Assembly: GCA_019448385.1 (NCBI GenBank)
Contig: JAGTXO010000003.1
Location: 124,001-188,000 of the forward strand
Origin: Diacronema lutheri
Taxonomy: Eukaryota > Haptophyta > Pavlovophyceae > Pavlovales > Pavlovaceae
Direction of reading: 5' to 3'
DNA length: 64,000 nucleotides
The position numbers and the translations under genes are program-made. Positions 20,501-29,268 of this stretch are shown here, piece by piece. Every line of letters starts with the position of its first letter. Positions within the stretch are counted from its first letter, which is position 1. The notes under the pieces were generated by a model. It was not told the DNA's origin and did not search any database. It worked only from the letters and a program-made list of their open reading frames with translations.

Positions 20501-23500
20501 TCCTCTCTGCGACCGTCGGCGATGCGCACACACTTGGCGCGTGGGTGAGTCACGCGCATGGCGGCTGGAGTGCCGACGTTGCGCTCGCCGCCGCCGCCGA
20601 GGCCGCCGCGGGTGGCGCCGAGGCCGCCGAGGCCGCCGAGGCCGCCGAGGCCGCCGAGGTCGCCGAGGTCGCGCCGGACGCGCCGGACGCGCCGGACGCC
20701 GGCGCGCCCGGCTGCGCCGCGGCGCGCGGCGTGCGCGCCGGCCAGTGCTACGTCGTGCGCTGCACGCGCCGGCCCGTGCCGCTGCGGCACTACGTGGCGC
20801 CCGCGTCGGCTGACGGCCTCTTCCTCGCGCGCGACGGCGACGCGCCCGTCCGAATGCCCACGCTGCGCGCCGCGCTCGCGCTCGCCGCCGCCGACGCGGG
20901 CGCACGCCGGCACGGCGCCGGCGCGGCGGCCGCTCGTGCGACGCGGCTGCGTAGCTGCCTGGAGGTGGTGGAGGGACTGCGCGTGCACGCGCTTCTCCCC
21001 GCCATCTGCTTCTTCGGCTCGCGCCAAGAGGCGGACGACGCCGCGGTGGAGGCGGCGGCGCGCTACGGCGCGCGCGCCGGCGGCGGTGGCGGCGTGGGCG
21101 GCGACGGCGGCGACGCCGCCGGCTGCGGCTGCGGCAGCGGCGGCGGCGCGGCGGTCGGGCTCGTGAGCGCCGCCGACGCGGTGACGATTGGCGCCATCTT
21201 TGACGCGGCGGTTGCGCAGCTGTGCGACGAGGACGCGGAGCTGCCCCAGCTGCGCGACGCGCGCGCTGCGCTGTGCGCGGGCGTCGGCGCGCATCACGGC
21301 GGCACGCTGCCCGTGCTGCGCGAGCTGAGCGAGCTGCTCTTTGGCGCGGGGCTGCTCAAGCTGCTCTGCGCGACGGAAACGCTCGCGCTCGGCGTCAACC
21401 TGCCCGCCCGTTCTGTCGTGCTCACGTGCGCGACCAAGTACGATGGTGGCTGCGTGCGTCTGCTCAAGCCCGCCGAGTACGCGCAGATGGCGGGCAGGGC
21501 GGGGCGGCGCGGCGCCGACACGGCGGGCACAGCCGTGCTCCTCCTCGACGGCAACGCGGTGAGCGAGGGCCAAGGCCCGCCCGACGCGGACGCGATCGCC
21601 GCGCTGCTCGCCCTCGCGCCCGCGCCGTTCGAGCCGAGCGATGAGGCGGCGTGGCCCGCCATCCTCGCGGCGCTGCGCGCGCCACCCGGCGCAGCCGACG
21701 CCGCCACGCCTCGACCTGCGGTCGCGCCGCGTGCCGTGTCGTTTGCAGACTGGCTCGTTGCGGCGCGCGTGCGCGCCGCGCGCTTAGACGAGAGCGCGCT
21801 GCTGCGCCGCATCGACGCGGTGCGCGGCGCGCGGCGCGCGGCGCGCGCGCCGTCGCCTGTCGCCGCCGTCGCGGCCGGCGTCGGCGAGCCGCGCGCGACG
21901 CACGGCGCGTGCGCGGACTTGGACGCGGGCGCGGACGCGGACGCGGACGCGGCGTTCCGCACGCGCCGCGCGCTGTGGGGCCTCTCGCTGCGCCTCGAGG
22001 CGGCAATGCGCGCGCACGCCGGCCCGTTCCTGCAAGTCGGGCGCCTCGTGCGCGTGCGCATCGCCGCGCCCGGCGGCTTGGCAGCGCGCGCGCGCGCCGG
22101 CGCGCGAGGCGCCACGCGCGTGCACAATGTCTCCGAGGAGTGGGGCGTGCTTGTCAGGGTGGGCAAGGCGGCCACGGCGACCGGCGCGGCGACGAGGCTT
22201 GCGGCCGGCGCGAGCGCCACAAGCGAGCTCGCCGCACGCCACGTGCTCGCCGCCGCGCGCGCGGCCGCGCGCGCGCACGCCGGCGACGGCGGCGAAGGCG
22301 AAGGCGAGCGCGAACGCGAAGGTGGCGGCGACGGTTGGCTGCCCGTGCCGGATGACACGGACGACGGCACGGCGGGCAGCGTCTTCCTCGACGGCACGGC
22401 GGGCAGCGTCTTCCTCGACGTGGCGCTGCTTCCGCCGGACGGCGTGGCCGACGACTCCCCCGATGCGGACGCCGGGCGCGCCGGCGCGCGCTCGGCTGGC
22501 GACGGCGGCGACGAGCGACGAGCCCGCACTGCACCGTGCGCGCAGATGGCGCGCGTGCCGTGGAGCGCTCTTGTCGCACTCTCGGCTGCGCGGCTGTGGG
22601 TGCCGCCCAACCTCGCGGTGCGCGCCGGCCGCGCGGCGCTCGGCTCGGCGCTGCGCGCGGCGTGCGCGCGCTTCGGCGGATCGCCGCCGCCGCTCGATCT
22701 GATCGCCACCACCATCGGTGCGCACTTGGACGCGCCGGCACGCGACGGCTCGACGCTCAGCCTCCGCGCGCTGCTCGGCCGCGCGGAGGCGCTCGAGGCG
22801 CAGCTCCTCGCAGCCCCGCCGTACGCAGCCGCGCATCGGCCCTGCGCTGTCGTTTGCCCGCCGCTGGACGGCCGCGCGCCGCCGGCCGGCGGCGGGTCGG
22901 CGCCTCTCGCGCGCGCGAGCGGCGCGGCCGACGCGAAGGCGGGCGCCGAGGCGGAGTTGGAGGCGGACGCGAAGGCGGACGCCGAGGCGCGATTTGAGGC
23001 GGCGCGGCTGCGCGCGCAACTTGCGGTCGCGCGCGCGCGCTCGGCCGCGGCGCGCGCGGCCGCCGACGGGCCGCACGATCGCACCGCGGACAAGGCGGCG
23101 ATGGTGCGTGTGCTCCGCGCTCTCGGCCTTGTCGACACCGCGCACCGCGCCGACGGCGACGGCGCGCTTGGCGTGCACCGGGCTGGCGGCGCGGGCGGCG
23201 CGGGCGAGCGGCTGAGCGTTAAGGGTCGCGTCGCAGCCTCCTTTCATTCTGGCGATGGCCTGCTCTGCGCGGAATTGCTCCTCGGCGCCGCCTTCTCCTC
23301 CGCGCCGGCATTTGCGCTGGGCGCGCCGCTTTGCGCGGGCGATGGGCGCGCGGCGTGCGGCACCGGCGCCTCGGCAGCGCACGGCGGCGGCGCGCACGGC
23401 GGCGGCGCGCACGGCGGCGGCGCGCACGGCGGCGGCGCGCGCGGCGGCGGCGCGCATCGCGCTGTGTGCGAACAGGCGGACGGCAGTGCACGCCATCTCA

Positions 23501-24096
23501 GCCCAACCGCCGCGCCGTCGCTGCTCGGCGTGGGCGAGGCGTGTGCGATGCTCGCCGCGCTCGCACACGCCGAGGGGCCGCGCCCATGCCGCCACGCGGA
23601 GGGCGGCGACGGCGGCAGCGGCGGCGGCGGCGGCGCGGGCAGCGTGGCGCACGCGGCCGCGCACCGGGCGGCGGCGGCGCGCGAGGCGGCAGCCGCGCTG
23701 CCCGCGCCGCTGCGCGCGCTGCACGAGCGCCTCCTTGCCGCTGCGCGCGTCGTTCTCTGCGCGTGTGAGGCGAGCGGCTTCGCGTGCGACGCGGAGACGT
23801 ACTTTGCTGGCCTTGCGCCCGGCACGATGGCTGCGGCAGCCGCGTGGGCGGAGGATGCGTCCTTCGCCGAGGCGGCCGCGCTGTGCGACGAGATGGCGGG
23901 CGTGCTGCTGCGCACACTCCGCGCGGCGGTCGAGCTCGCGCGCGAGTTTGAGGCCGGCGCGGCCGAGCTCGGCGATCGGGCGCTCGGTGTGCTCTTCGCG
24001 CGGTGCGGCGTGGCGATGGCACGCGGGCTCGTGTGCGCACCTTCGCTCTACGTGCCGGCCGATGCGGACACCGAGCCCGCGCCAGAGTGGCCGTGA
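17503..24096 (+). CDS. Ski2-like DExH RNA helicase with very long extensions
   Basis: Superfamily 2 RNA helicase of the Ski2/Mtr4/HelY group. A disordered Ala/Pro/His-rich N-terminus of about 800 residues is broken by a conserved stretch (SSGIFAEYAIPDLPQTHLKT to RASRVAQAAHMTIAL). The helicase core follows: Walker A PTSAGKSLVGEY (near 847), SPIKALSNQK, DEAHYLADRARG, LLSATVGD, ALGVNLPARSVV and QMAGRAGRRG. The C-terminal third is Ala-rich with a helical end, roughly where Ski2 proteins have a DSHCT-like domain. A GC-AG intron of 96 bp at 20148-20243 restores the family sequence NQK-YRELHERFGAGK. A second in-frame intron, 20545-20745 (GTGAGT...CCAG), is likely because it removes a 9-bp repeat and joins WV... 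to RPVPL. Both lack stops, so a simple ORF of 2197 codons is too long. Length is about twice the usual. Confidence 0.85.
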   Translation: MSAGPPGAVDAPKGGDGAMAAALIGTERAQAYVHRHTFAPPKPPSPSRIPPACDGARAAAAAGLRMPPPPQLVWHDEGHGGHAAHGGEECIASDPRALGSACGDWAADAGVAMPPCAHTARQLWAAPPGGLARGAAPSHPAGGAALLRETDVTTAAASHIALAAVASRAVVSRPAYPQRLPPHAAATPPAHGAPPAGGSSSRADESAGGLDGLRRQWGPLPSATPPLSPPPPLATGKRRAPPPSHEPQRSAPGEGKKHKGAHGVAARTGAPPHARHAAPTGAQPQPPPPDALSLHGIVASQPPPTAPPRGTVALADAARVRSFPTGAPIGAPYHLPSSGIFAEYAIPDLPQTHLKTFRPHQSPRPFYSLGGVRCVVHLESLDELERAVRDLLAMRARKLSADGQAAGDAGVSGGVDGCAGVGGGACGGARAAGAAKACELAVLQLLDELRPITLFESSAAKSVRNAAHGERGFCALTLLASSQPAQQELKERVHHEFILAMLLSLRSPENGLAVSIRLRDITGASNSTRNAFAWHVRASTRKQLRAPDEFRASRVAQAAHMTIALHAAEAKRKRHARIESGEALSKSRRAAAATAAAAAAAAAAAANATAAGVAITATAALASAVVAAPAAASAAVATTHAAAAQRGAPTTPPCASRAQGKAGCSVAATCAPAARAAAPWPPRGAKCADGDGPAAAAPTAAAAAARAKASGGEAARGVVRGFTRARTDGSGCADDGAPPSPPQFDQLGAAARPPPPLPGAPTPPWPPLAPPPATPPSSPRSPPFDAPPRARAPGDMGLADAATPPPTRAELAELRAFGAPCAPDPFQLRAMRLLRRGASAVLVCAPTSAGKSLVGEYALWRALRSGGRAVYTSPIKALSNQKRAPRRRAPRARQRRGASQVGAHAAPRASRAHRYRELHERFGAGKVGLVTGETALNPAAPILVATAEVLRLALVAPAPELASSLVAVVLDEAHYLADRARGYVWEETVRLLSGSTQLVLLSATVGDAHTLGAWVSHAHGGWSADVALAAAAEAAAGGAEAAEAAEAAEAAEVAEVAPDAPDAPDAGAPGCAAARGVRAGQCYVVRCTRRPVPLRHYVAPASADGLFLARDGDAPVRMPTLRAALALAAADAGARRHGAGAAAARATRLRSCLEVVEGLRVHALLPAICFFGSRQEADDAAVEAAARYGARAGGGGGVGGDGGDAAGCGCGSGGGAAVGLVSAADAVTIGAIFDAAVAQLCDEDAELPQLRDARAALCAGVGAHHGGTLPVLRELSELLFGAGLLKLLCATETLALGVNLPARSVVLTCATKYDGGCVRLLKPAEYAQMAGRAGRRGADTAGTAVLLLDGNAVSEGQGPPDADAIAALLALAPAPFEPSDEAAWPAILAALRAPPGAADAATPRPAVAPRAVSFADWLVAARVRAARLDESALLRRIDAVRGARRAARAPSPVAAVAAGVGEPRATHGACADLDAGADADADAAFRTRRALWGLSLRLEAAMRAHAGPFLQVGRLVRVRIAAPGGLAARARAGARGATRVHNVSEEWGVLVRVGKAATATGAATRLAAGASATSELAARHVLAAARAAARAHAGDGGEGEGEREREGGGDGWLPVPDDTDDGTAGSVFLDGTAGSVFLDVALLPPDGVADDSPDADAGRAGARSAGDGGDERRARTAPCAQMARVPWSALVALSAARLWVPPNLAVRAGRAALGSALRAACARFGGSPPPLDLIATTIGAHLDAPARDGSTLSLRALLGRAEALEAQLLAAPPYAAAHRPCAVVCPPLDGRAPPAGGGSAPLARASGAADAKAGAEAELEADAKADAEARFEAARLRAQLAVARARSAAARAAADGPHDRTADKAAMVRVLRALGLVDTAHRADGDGALGVHRAGGAGGAGERLSVKGRVAASFHSGDGLLCAELLLGAAFSSAPAFALGAPLCAGDGRAACGTGASAAHGGGAHGGGAHGGGAHGGGARGGGAHRAVCEQADGSARHLSPTAAPSLLGVGEACAMLAALAHAEGPRPCRHAEGGDGGSGGGGGAGSVAHAAAHRAAAAREAAAALPAPLRALHERLLAAARVVLCACEASGFACDAETYFAGLAPGTMAAAAAWAEDASFAEAAALCDEMAGVLLRTLRAAVELAREFEAGAAELGDRALGVLFARCGVAMARGLVCAPSLYVPADADTEPAPEWP

Positions 24097-24413
24097 GTGG
24101 CCAGAGTGGCCAGAGTGGCCAGGGTGGCCGTGATTGGCCAGAGTGGCCAGAGTGGCCGTCACGGGCAGAGCGTTCGCCTGTGCTGCTGTGCAGCACCCAA
24201 TGTGAGGGCCGCTCCGCTCGATACGCATCGGCAGCGCGCCTCACGCCGCGCGCCTGCGCTCGACGTCTCCTCCGTGCGCTCGCTCGAGATGGCGCTCGCT
24301 GCACATGGGCCCGACGTGCGCGCGGCCATCGTGCCGAAACGGCGCTCACGTCAAGGGCGGCCCTACAGTATGGGTAATAAGTATGGAGGCGCGGGTGAAA
24401 AGTTTCTCATGAC
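24095..24413. repeat. Intergenic region with 9-bp tandem repeat
   Basis: Starting in the last codons of the helicase, GAGTGGCCA repeats about eight times (24087-24160, with variants). The remaining 250 bp to the next gene hold no recognisable feature apart from a short AT-richer stretch at 24368-24410 that may be promoter sequence or a missed first exon of the next gene. Confidence 0.6.
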
Positions 24414-25412
24414 GTGCTTTCTCAACTGCTGCGCCTCGCGCTCGTCGTCCTTGCGAGCGTCTCCGTGTGCCACCGGCTCCTGGTGTTCCACAGCTCGCAC
24501 GAGGGTAGCCACGCGCTTGCCCTCGCCATCAGCGGCGAGAGCGGCGCGTTCGACCTCGGTGAGAGCCTCGACGTGCGCTACGTGCGCGCCGAGCGCACGC
24601 CGAGCGTGTGGAACGCCGCCATCTGCGACGGCGCGCTCGAGGCGCTGTACGCGCAGGGCGATGCAGAGTGGGGCTTGCCTTTGATCGCCTGGGACCACCC
24701 TCGCTCTATGTTTGATCGCCTGCGCTCGATTCGCTGCGACGACCCATCGAACGTGCAAGCGGCGGTCACGCTGCTCGTGCGTGGCATCCACTTGCTCACG
24801 CTCACCGCGTGCGTGCGGCAGACGCCCCTCGCGCCGCGACTCAAGTTCGTGGATGTATTCGTCCTCGTGCGCAGGGATCTGATGCGCTGGAGCCTCGCGG
24901 CGTACGGGCGGCACGACCCCAACTCGCGACTCAGCCTTTACCCGCAATTTGAGCCCGAGCCGACGCCCGGCGCGCCAACGCGGTGCCTCGTGTACAATCT
25001 CACGGCGCTTCACCTCACCGCCGTGGATGCCGTCAAAGCCTGGCAGCACAAGGCCGCCACCGTGTGCAGGCTGCTCGCCGCAGGGTTCTCCGCGCGCAAC
25101 GTGCATTTCGTCTCGTACGAGGCGTTTGCGCGCAATCCGCGCGCGGTCGCGCGGCTCGTCGCGGCATTGCTGAACGGCACGCGGCTCACGTACCGCGAGC
25201 GGGCGCCATTTGAGCGGACGCGCAAGGTGCACGCGCACGACATCTCGACCTTCGCTGCCAACGCCGACGACGTGCGCCAACTGTTCTCGCCCGGTGGGCG
25301 CCCGGCGTTCCCGACCTTTGAGGACGTCGTGCGCAGCGTCGGCGCGCGCCAGCGCGCGGCCTGCCCGCAGCTCTGGCCAACGTCTTCGCCGTTCGGCTCG
25401 GCGGCATGGTGA
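24414..25412 (+). CDS. Sulfotransferase-like type II membrane protein (start unresolved)
   Basis: About 332 aa. A hydrophobic N-terminal anchor (LLRLALVVLASVSVCHRLLVF) precedes HSSHEGSHAL, in the place of the 5'-phosphosulfate loop of PAPS-dependent sulfotransferases. FVLVRRDLMRWSLAAYG then resembles the 3'-phosphate-binding region (Arg...Ser spacing). The end has RTRKVHAHDIS. The fold assignment rests on these two motifs only and is tentative; Golgi location is inferred from the anchor. No in-frame ATG exists near the start (GTG at 24414, the next Met about 95 codons in), so a short upstream exon is likely; ATGs at 24370 and 24410 are in another frame. Confidence 0.45.
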   Translation: MLSQLLRLALVVLASVSVCHRLLVFHSSHEGSHALALAISGESGAFDLGESLDVRYVRAERTPSVWNAAICDGALEALYAQGDAEWGLPLIAWDHPRSMFDRLRSIRCDDPSNVQAAVTLLVRGIHLLTLTACVRQTPLAPRLKFVDVFVLVRRDLMRWSLAAYGRHDPNSRLSLYPQFEPEPTPGAPTRCLVYNLTALHLTAVDAVKAWQHKAATVCRLLAAGFSARNVHFVSYEAFARNPRAVARLVAALLNGTRLTYRERAPFERTRKVHAHDISTFAANADDVRQLFSPGGRPAFPTFEDVVRSVGARQRAACPQLWPTSSPFGSAAW

Positions 25413-25439
25413 CTTGGCTGTGCATTGCCGCGGACATCT

Positions 25440-27006
25440 TCAATCGTGCACCTTGGCGGCGCGTGCCTTCGCCTGCTCCTCCCGGGCCTCCGCGACCTCG
25501 CGCTTGAGGTCGGCGGCGCTCATCGTCGTTGGCCGTCTGCGCCCGTCGGCCGACTCAACCGTCGCGCCGAGTGCCGCGCTGGTCTGCAGCGCGCTGATCT
25601 CCTCGGACATCTCGCCGAGCGTGAACGACGCCTTGATCCCGCCCCCCTCCTCAACGGACGCCGCGGGCGCATGCATCCGCAGCCATTCGTGCGATTCGAC
25701 CTCGTCGGCGGACGGACGCACCGCCGGGTCGACGGCGAGCATCGCGCGGATGAGCGCCGTCAGCTGTGGCGAGAGGCTCGTCGGGAGCGCGTAATCGCCG
25801 CCGACGATCTTCTTGAGGATTGCGGGCAGCGTCTCGCCCTCGAAGGGCAGCTTGCGGCAGACAAGGGCGTACAGCACGACTGTGACTCGCCAGCGGAGGG
25901 CGGGGGGCGACGGAGAGGCGGCGGTCGCGCGGCTCGGCGCGGCTCGGCGAGGAGGCGAGTGCGCGCCACGCGACACGGCGGCTGCCGCGCGTGTGCGCCG
26001 CGCGCCCCGTTGCTGCGCTGTGCAGGGCCGTGCGCGCCCTCACCCCCGAGAGACCACACGTCCACCTTGGTCGCATCGTACGCCTCCTGGTTGCGCAGCA
26101 GCTCGGGCGCGGCGTAGAGCGGCGAGCCGCAGTGCGTCTCCATGAAGGAGGAGCCCGCGATCGTTGGGGGCGGTGCGTAGTTTGCCAGCCCAAAGTCGGC
26201 AATTTTGACCGTGCCGTCGCACAGGAGAAGATTCTCCAACTGCGGGGCACGAGGCCGCACGCGGGCGCGGCGCGCGTGGTGCGCACGGCGGGGCGTGCGG
26301 CGCGCGGCGACGATGAGCGCCGCGCAGCGCAGCGCAGCGTGGGCGGGCGGGTAGGAGGGCGGGCAAGCGGGCGGGCGAGCGGACGGGCGATGCGCGCCGT
26401 CGCAGCCCGCGCGCGCGCCTTCAGGTCGCGATGGCAGACGCCGAGCTTGTGGCAAAAGTTGACGCCCGCGACGACCTGCCCGAAGAGCGCGGCCGCCTCG
26501 GGCTCGGTCAGCTGCTTGCGCGAGTTGACAAAGGCGAGCATGTCGCCGCCGTCGGCGTACTCCATCGCTAGGTACACCTTGGTCCGCGCGACCACCACGT
26601 CGTAGAGTCTCACGACGTTCTCGTGCCGCAGGAGCTTCATCATCTTGATCTCACGCTCCATGTTGCCGACCGCGCCCGGCCCGACGAGCTTGGCCTTGGG
26701 GATGATCTTGATCGCGACGCGGTCCTTGGTTTTGACGTGCACGCCCAGCTTCACCTGCCCGAACGCCCCCTGCCCGAGCGTCCGCCCGAGCGTGAACGGC
26801 AAATCGACGGGCTCGGCGCGCGCGCGCGCGGCCTGGTCGAGGTAGTCGGGCTTGACGGCTTCCGAGAGATTGCCATTCGCCTTGCCGGAGGTGGGTGTTG
26901 AAGTGAGCGCCGGCTCGTCGCCCTCATCGGGCAAGTCGTCGGCCAGTGCCGTGATCAGGCCGCCTTTCGTCGCGTCCTCGATCTCTCGCGCCTGCGTGTT
27001 GCCCAT
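25440..27006 (-). CDS. SNF1/AMPK-like protein kinase with N-myristoylation motif
   Basis: Energy-sensing SNF1/AMPK-type kinase by similarity. Exons 27006-26419, 26239-26044 and 25885-25440 total 1230 bp, 409 aa. The first intron is GC-AG (CTGAAG then GCGCGC), the second GT-AG. It begins MGNTQAR, a good N-myristoylation site, then an acidic linker. Kinase: [11 protein letters not shown] (78-88), VAIK (Lys100), CHRDLK (Asp194), ADFGLA (Asp211), a T-loop [16 protein letters not shown] typical of SNF1, and [21 protein letters not shown]. After SHEWLR the tail is short (about 75 aa) with a predicted helix at the end; a UBA or KA1 domain is not obvious. It could instead be a CIPK or related CAMKL kinase. 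Confidence 0.85.
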
Positions 27007-27074
27007 GGCGACCAGCGGGGGGCGCGCGGAGGCTGGCCGTCACACGGCCCACCCAAGCGTGCGAACTCGCTTTG

Positions 27075-27095
27075 TGCCTCTTTTGAAAATACTCT
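27075..27095 (-). promoter_or_regulatory. Possible core promoter motif of the SNF1-like gene
   Basis: CCTCTTTTGAAAATAC at 27078-27093 lies about 75 bp upstream of the start codon at 27006. It matches the CTTTTGAAAA motif before HSP90. The rest of the 277-bp gap to 27284 shows no gene. Confidence 0.3.
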
Positions 27096-27283
27096 GACGT
27101 CTAAGACTGTGACAGTGTGACTGATGGCATCGGAACGACGGCTGCCTCGCGACACTGCGCCTTCGCGCCCCTGCCCATCGACTGTGCCAGCAACACGAAA
27201 CGCTGCTAATTGCTTGCGTGCTGTAAGGATGCGTGGAGACACGGGGCTTTCCTGAGCCGGCACTCCAACGTGTCGACGACAGG

Positions 27284-28314
27284 TCAGAACGCCTTGGCCT
27301 CGTTGGCGAGCTTGTCGAAGAGCTCGTCGACGCTCGTCACCTTGACGCCCGCCTTGCGCTTGGGCGGCTCCTCCACGAGCAGCTGCTTGACACGCGGCGC
27401 GAGGTCAACACCGAGGTCGGCGGGCGTCAGCTTGTCCACCTGCGCCCGGACGACAGCGTGCGCGCCCGCGCGCCATGTGAGCCGCGGCGGGCCGCGCCCC
27501 GGCGCACGGCGCTGCGCGTGCCGCCCGCCGCGCGGCGGCGTCCTGCGAAGGCGGGCGCGCGCGCGCCTTCTTCTTCTTCGCCTTCATGATGTTTGGCAGC
27601 GTCGCGTACCGCGGCTCGTTGAGGCGCAGGTCGGTCGTGACCACCGCCGGCAGCCGCAGCCCGACCGTCTCGAGGCCGCCGTCGACCTCGCGCACGACCT
27701 CGGCCTTGGCGCCGCCATCGGCAACGGTCATCTTGGAGGCGAAGGTGGCCTGCGGCCAGCCGAGCAGCGCCGAGAGCATCTGCCCCGTCTGGTTGCAGTC
27801 GCCGTCGATCGCCTGCTTGCCGAGGATGATAAGGCCCGGCGACTCCTTCTGCGCAACGGCCACCAGAAGCTTCGCGACCTGGAGCGGGACCATGCCCTCG
27901 GTCTCGGCGAGCACGTGGACGGCGCGGTCCGCTCCCATCGCCATCGCGTGCCGCAGCGTGTCCACTGCCTTCTCCGGCCCGATCGACACGGCGACGACCT
28001 CCGCCGCGTGCCCGCCCTCCTTGAGGCGCATCGCCTCTTCCATCGCAATCTCGCAGAACGGGTTGATGGACATCTTGACGTTCTCCATCTCGACGCCCGA
28101 TTTGTCCGCGCGCACGCGCACCTTGACGCCGTAGTCGATGACGCGCTTCACGCCCACGAGGATCCTGCGGCGCGGCCCGCGCGCGCCGGCGGCGCGGCGG
28201 CGCGTGCGCGAGCGGGCTCGGAGGCGGTGCGGCCGAACGAGCGGCGCACGCGCGCGCGGCGCACGAGCGCAAACGGCACCGGCGCGCGTGCGCGCCGCAC
28301 CGCATCTTGCTCAT
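27284..28314 (-). CDS. ETFB: Electron transfer flavoprotein subunit beta
   Basis: Mitochondrial ETF beta, which with ETF alpha passes electrons from acyl-CoA dehydrogenases to ETF-ubiquinone oxidoreductase. Exons 28314-28301 (14 bp), 28164-27567 and 27439-27284 total 768 bp, giving 255 aa, the length of the human subunit. Start [20 protein letters not shown]; conserved [36 protein letters not shown] (AMP and ETF-alpha contact region), [11 protein letters not shown] then DLGVD, and the end [15 protein letters not shown]. Intron 1 is GT-AG; intron 2 is GC-AG (AAG then GCGCGC). No mitochondrial presequence is visible, as in other ETF beta. Divergent from adenylate kinase. Confidence 0.95.
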
Positions 28315-28421
28315 CGCCGTCGAGCGCGCGTCGAGGAGTAGGCGCGCAGGACGGCCGACGCAAATCGCGCGTCAAAGCCGGCCGACCTCGGTTTTTGCGG
28401 GCCCTTCGCCCCTCTCCCACG
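28315..28421. promoter_or_regulatory. Divergent promoter, ETFB and adenylate kinase
   Basis: 107 bp between opposite start codons, the only space for both promoters. It has a T-run (GGTTTTTGCGG at 28390-28400) but no clear TATA box and no clear copy of the CTTTTGAAAA motif. Confidence 0.4.
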
Positions 28422-29213
28422 ATGCCCACGCCGCTCCGCCGCGTGATCCTGCTGGGCGCGCCGGGGGTGGGCAAGGGGACGTACGCGCGTCGGCTCGCGC
28501 CGCTCTTCGGCCTGACGCACGTCGTCGTTGGCGATCTGGTCCGCGCCCAGATCCGCGCCGGCACCGAGCTCGGCCGCGCGATCGCCGAGACGACGCACCG
28601 GGGCGACCTCGTCGACGACGACGTGATCCTGCGCCTGCTGACCGAGCACCTGCGCGCGGCGGGGCTCGATGGGCCGGAGGGCGGGTTCATGCTCGACGGC
28701 GTGCCGCGCACGCTCGGCCAGGCGCGCGCCGTCGACGCGCTCCTCCGCCCGACGCTCGCGCTGCACCTGACGATGGACGAGGGCGTGATGCTGCACAAGA
28801 TGGCTGCGCGCCGGCTCGGGCGTGACGAGCGCGTGTACAACGTGGCGTACATCCGACGAGGCGGGTGGGACATGCCGCCGCTCCTGCCTGAGCCCACTGT
28901 CTGGGACGCCGACACGTCCACGCTCCGCTGCGCGCACGGCGTCGCGCTCGCGCCCAACGAGCACGTCGGCTGCGCGCGCTGCACGGCCGGGCTGCGCACG
29001 CGCGAGGACGACACGGTCGACGTGTGCCGGCACCGGCTCGCGACATACGCGACCGAGACGCGCCCGCTCGTGCAGCAATACGCGCCCATCCGCCTCGACT
29101 TTGAGATCGACGGCGGCGTCGAGCAGTGCCTCCCTCGGCTCCTCGCGCTGCTGCGCGCGCGCGACGCCGAGCCGCGCGGCGGTGCGCCTGCCGCACCCGG
29201 CGCGCGGCTGTGA
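28422..29213 (+). CDS. Adenylate kinase
   Basis: Intronless, 263 aa. Nucleoside monophosphate kinase that interconverts ATP + AMP and 2 ADP. P-loop GAPGVGKGT (12-20), AMP site motifs GDLVRAQIRAGTELG and GGFMLDGVPRTLGQA, and LID start RRLGRDERVYNVAYI. The LID is long and has RCAHGVALA...GCARCTAGL, a Cys/His set like the zinc-binding LIDs of some adenylate kinases, then RTREDD and RLATYATETRPLVQQY. No presequence is evident, so cytosol or intermembrane space is likely. A conserved long-LID enzyme; paralogue identity is not assigned. Confidence 0.9.
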   Translation: MPTPLRRVILLGAPGVGKGTYARRLAPLFGLTHVVVGDLVRAQIRAGTELGRAIAETTHRGDLVDDDVILRLLTEHLRAAGLDGPEGGFMLDGVPRTLGQARAVDALLRPTLALHLTMDEGVMLHKMAARRLGRDERVYNVAYIRRGGWDMPPLLPEPTVWDADTSTLRCAHGVALAPNEHVGCARCTAGLRTREDDTVDVCRHRLATYATETRPLVQQYAPIRLDFEIDGGVEQCLPRLLALLRARDAEPRGGAPAAPGARL

Positions 29214-29268
29214 CTGCGCACGCACGCGCGCGTCACGATGCGCACGTTTGACGATGTGCACACAACTC

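Noticed and set aside
24370-24684. A protein starting MGNKYGGAGEKFLM at 24370
   Set aside because: Downstream it becomes a Ser/Arg/Thr-rich shadow of the sulfotransferase-like frame. It could only contribute as a first exon, for which I see no clear splice pair.
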